NCBI RefSeq assembly: GCF_026212465.1
Contig: NC_080059.1
Location: 25,001,292-25,065,291 of the forward strand
Length of the DNA stretch: 64,000 nucleotides
Direction of reading: 5' to 3'
Source: Amaranthus tricolor
Taxonomy: Eukaryota; Streptophyta; Magnoliopsida; Caryophyllales; Amaranthaceae
Positions 60,424 to 64,000 of the stretch are shown here, piece after piece (within the stretch, counting starts at the first letter, position 1; the number at the start of each line of letters is the position of its first letter). Under the pieces are notes generated by a model, which saw only the letters and a list, made by a program, of their open reading frames with translations, was not told where the DNA came from and did not search any database. The position numbers and the translations under genes are program-made.

Positions 60424-61139
60424 TGGCTGAATATTAACCTTTTTTAGTGGGGGTTACTAGGCATTATTGTAGGAGTAAAATGCAATAATAAAGAAGCTTA
60501 AATGGAGGAGTAAATGGGAGTTACCAGGCAAATGAATGGGCTGTTTTGGATGTTACTTTGCACACTTGAAGGAGCCATGTGAAGAGTTTAATTGCTGGCC
60601 ATTTCTTCCCTAGTTTTAATCTTTGTTTAATTAGTCTTAAGTGTGTGTAATGGAGATTAATGTGGACATTGATTAGCCACTTAATTCTCTTTTATTTTGT
60701 TGTCTTTTTATTTTCTTTTGTGAATTTATTTAGGCAAGTGAAAGGTTGTAATTATTTAATGTAAGAATGCTATATATAGCATACTTTGATGAATGAAAAA
60801 CACATCCAGAAATTTGCCAAAAAACTTGTGTTTTGTTTATTGAACTTGACTTGTGTTTAGTCAATTTTAATTGTCCAAATTTGAGTGTTCCAAATTTGAA
60901 GAGTTAGAGTTTTAGTGAGAGTTCCTAAAACTAAAGCTTGTAGTTGACGATTTGGTGAGAGTTCCCTAATCTAAGCTACACCCAAACAAGTGAGTGAGTG
61001 TTCCTCCTTGTTATATCCTCAAGTTTAGGGTGAGAGTTCCCCTAACTAATCTGATCATACTAAAAAAATATACCAAAAAACGTGTGACCCCTTTAACTTA
61101 TCATTTTGTAACAAGGTTTCTCGTCTTGTTTACACATCA
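60419..61139 (+). repeat. Array LTR 19, 3' part
   Basis: The remaining 721 bp of the final LTR, starting with the second ATTTA. Removing the insertion and one ATTTA gives exactly 1020 bp. The LTR ends ACACATCA at 61139, and satellite follows at once with no primer-binding site or gag. This marks the right boundary of the array. The open frame seen at 60994-61176 is LTR read into satellite from a GTG and is not a gene. Confidence 0.92.
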
Positions 61140-64000
61140 GATCCTTGTTCATTCTTCATCGTTCATTCGTCATTGACCATTAATCCTTGTTCATTCTTCA
61201 TCGTTCATTCTTCATTGATCATTGATCCTTGTTCATTCTTCATCGTTCATTCGTCATTGACCATTAATCCTTGTTCATTCTTCTTCGTTCATTCTACATT
61301 GATCATTGATCCTTGTTCATTCTTCGTCGTTCATTCTTCTTTGATCATTGATCCTTGTTCATTCTTCATTGATCATTGATCCTTGTTCATTCTTCATCGT
61401 TCATTCGTCATTGATCATTGATCCTTGTTCATTCTTCATCGTTCATTCGTCATTGATCATTGATCCTTGTTCATTCTTCATCGTTCATTCGTCATTGACC
61501 ATTAATCCTTGTTCATTCTTCATCGTTCATTCTTCATTGATCATTGATCCTTGTTCATTCTTCATCGTTCATTCTTCATTGAGCATTGATCCTTGTTCAT
61601 TCTTCATCGTTCATTCTTCATTGATCATTGTTCCTTGTTCATTCTTCATCGTTCATTCTTCATTGAGAATTGATCCTTGTTCATTCTTCATCGTTCATTC
61701 TTCATTGAGAATTGATCCTTGTTCATTCTTCATCGTTCATTCTTCATTGATCATTGATCCTTGTTCATTCTTCATCGTTCATTCTTCATTGATCATTGAT
61801 CCTTGTTCATTCTTCATCGTTCATTCTTCTTTGATCATTGATCCTTGTTCATTCTTCATTGATCATTGATCCTTGTTCATTCTTCATCGTTCATTCGTCA
61901 TTGATCATTGATCCTTGTTCATTCTTCATCGTTCATTCGTCATTGATCATTGATCCTTGTTCATTCTTCATCGTTCATTCGTCATTGATCATTGATCCTT
62001 GTTCATTCTTCATCGTTCATTTGTCATTGACCATTAATCCTTGTTCATTCTTCATCGTTCATTCTTCATTGATCCTTGTTCATTCTTCATCGTTCATTCG
62101 TCATTGACCATTAATCCTTGTTCATTCTTCATCGTTCATTCTTCATTGATCATTGATCCTTGTTCATTCTTCATCGTTCATTCTTCTTTGATCATTGATC
62201 CTTGTTCATTCTTCATTGATCATTGATCCTTGTTCATTCTTCATCGTTCATTCGTCATTGATCATTGATCCTTGTTCATTCTTCATCGTTCATTCGTCAT
62301 TGACTATTACTCCTTGTTCATTCTTCTTCGTTCATTCTTCATTGATCATTGATCCTTGTTCATTCTTCATCGTTCATTCTTCTTTGATCATTGATCCTTG
62401 TTCATTCTTCATTGATCATTGATCCTTGTTCATTCTTCATCGTTCATTCGTCATTGATCATTGATCCTTGTTCATTCTTCATCGTTCATTCGTCATTGAT
62501 CATTGATCCTTGTTTATTCTTCATCGTTCATTCGTCATTGACCATTAATCCTTGTTCATTCTTCATCGTTCATTCTTCATTGATCATTGATCCTTGTTCA
62601 TTCTTCATCGTTCATTCGTCATTGACCATTAATCCTTGTTCATTCTTCATCGTTCATTCTTCATTGATCATTGATCCTTGTTCATTCTTCATCGTTCATT
62701 CTTCATTGAGCATTGATACTTGTTCATTCTTCATCGTTCATTCGTCATTGACCATTAATCCTTGTTCATTCTTCATCGATCATTCTTCATTGATCATTGT
62801 TCCTTGTTCATTCTTCATCGTTCATTCTTCATTGATCATTGATCCTTGTTCATTCTTCATCGTTCATTCTTCATTGATCATTGATCCTTGTTCATTCTTC
62901 ATCGTTCATTCGTCATTGATCATTGATCCTTGTTCATTCTTCATCGTTCATTCGTCATTGACCATTACTCCTTGTTCATTCTTCATCTTTCATTCTTCAT
63001 TGATCATTGATCCTTGTTCATTCTTCATCGTTCATTCGTCATTGATCATTGATCCTTATTCATTCTTCATCGTTCATTCTTCATTTATCATTGATCCTTG
63101 TTCATTCTTCATCGTTCATTCTTCATTGATCATTGATCCTTGTTCATTCTTCATCGTTCATTCGTCATTGACCATTAATCCTTGTTCATTCTTCATCGTT
63201 CATTCTTCATTGATCATTGATCCTTGTTCATTCTTCATCGTTCATTCGTCATTGACCATTAATCCTTGTTCATTCTTCATCGTTCATTCTTCATTGATCA
63301 TTGAACCTTGTTCATTCTTCATCGTTCATTCTTCTTTGATCATTGATCCTTGTTCATTCTTCATTGATCATTGATCCTTGTTCATTCTTCATCGTTCATT
63401 CGTCATTGATCATTGATCCTTGTTCATTCTTCATCGTTCATTCGTCATTGATCATTGATCCTTGTTCATTCTTCATCATTCATTCGTCATTGACCATTAA
63501 TCCTTGTTCATTCTTCATCGTTCATTCTTCATTGATCATTGATCCTTGTTCATTCTTCATCGTTCATTCGTCATTGATCATTGATCCTTGTTCATTCTTC
63601 ATCGTTCATTCGTCATTGATCATTGATCCTTGTTCATTCTTCATCGTTCATTCGTCATTGATCATTGATCCTTGTTCATTCTTCATCGTTCATTTGTCAT
63701 TGACCATTAATCCTTGTTCATTCTTCATCGTTCATTCTTCATTGATCCTTGTTCATTCTTCATCGTTCATTCGTCATTGACCATTAATCCTTGTTCATTC
63801 TTCATCGTTCATTCTTCATTGATCATTGATCCTTGTTCATTCTTCATCGTTCATTCTTCTTTGATCATTGATCCTTGTTCATTCTTCATTGATCATTAAT
63901 CCTTGTTCATTCTTCATCGTTCATTCGTCATTGATCATTGATCCTTGTTCATTCTTCATCGTTCATTCGTCATTGACTATTACTCCTTGTTCATTCTTCT
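61140..64000. repeat. 42-bp satellite array (right block)
   Basis: Satellite resumes abruptly with GATCCTTG after the last LTR and continues to the window end. The order of variants matches the left array from about 18453: GAGAATT doublet at 61665 against 18978, and the same 35-bp short repeat near 62070 against 19383. The offset is 42687 bp until about 63000. From there it is 42225 bp, because the left copy has an extra 462 bp (11 x 42). No gene is seen. Confidence 0.95.

Larger units (their letters stand above)
24767..61139 (+). mobile_element. Tandem array of truncated LTR-retrotransposon units (19 LTRs, 18 gag fragments)
   Basis: The unit is 1647 bp: a 1020-bp LTR plus a 627-bp internal part. 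It repeats head to tail at 24767, 26414, 28061 and so on to 54369. Four units are 1636 bp because of an 11-bp LTR deletion. The internal part holds only a primer-binding site, a leader and the start of gag. The rest of gag, all of pol and any polypurine tract are missing, so no unit can move on its own. The left edge coincides with the LTR start (TGGTCAAGG) and the right edge with the LTR end (ACACATCA), giving the form LTR-(gag-LTR)x18. I see no matching target duplication at the two edges (ATTAA against GATCC). A separate 5.7-kb element interrupts the last LTR. Units are nearly identical, with only a few point changes found by eye. Confidence 0.93.

Noticed and set aside
24767..61139. The array as a cluster of independent insertions of the same element.
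   Set aside because: Each LTR is shared by neighbouring units, no target duplications separate them, and the same gag-LTR fusion point occurs every time. Tandem amplification explains this better.

Overview
This window looks like plant nuclear heterochromatin. Every part of it is satellite DNA or LTR-retrotransposon DNA, and I find no cellular protein gene, rRNA or tRNA. The plant assignment rests on the intact Ty3/Gypsy element: its primer-binding site matches the plant initiator-Met tRNA type (TGGTATCAGAGC...), and its gag-pro-RT-RNaseH-integrase order is that of plant chromovirus-like elements. I cannot name the species.

Layout. (1) 1-24766: a T/C-rich satellite of 42-bp repeats. Each 42-mer is six degenerate heptamers of the form TCATNNN. 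Shorter 28- and 35-bp variants are mixed in, and large segments of about 0.8-3.5 kb are duplicated into higher-order patterns. (2) 24767-61139: a tandem array built from a truncated LTR retrotransposon. The unit is about 1647 bp: a 1020-bp LTR, a primer-binding site, a short leader and the first 187 codons of gag, which run directly into the next LTR. There are 19 LTRs and 18 gag copies, and both array ends coincide with LTR ends (TG...CA). (3) 54673-60418: a complete Ty3/Gypsy element on the minus strand, inserted in the last LTR of that array. It has two 688-bp LTRs in which I see no difference, a 5-bp target duplication (ATTTA), a primer-binding site, a polypurine tract and one open gag-pol frame of 1464 aa that ends inside its own 3' LTR. 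(4) 61140-64000: the 42-bp satellite again, colinear with the block near 18.45-21.6 kb.

Order of events (inference). A heptamer expanded into 42-mers and then into higher-order satellite blocks. An LTR element entered the satellite, lost everything between mid-gag and its 3' LTR, and the shortened LTR-gag-LTR structure was amplified head to tail by unequal exchange, later acquiring a two-unit higher-order pattern. A fresh, possibly autonomous CRM-like element then landed in the last LTR. A satellite, a retroelement-derived satellite and a CRM-like insertion together make a centromeric or pericentromeric location plausible but unproven. The long open frames in the satellite use TTG/GTG starts and exist only because 42 is a multiple of three, so I do not annotate them as genes.
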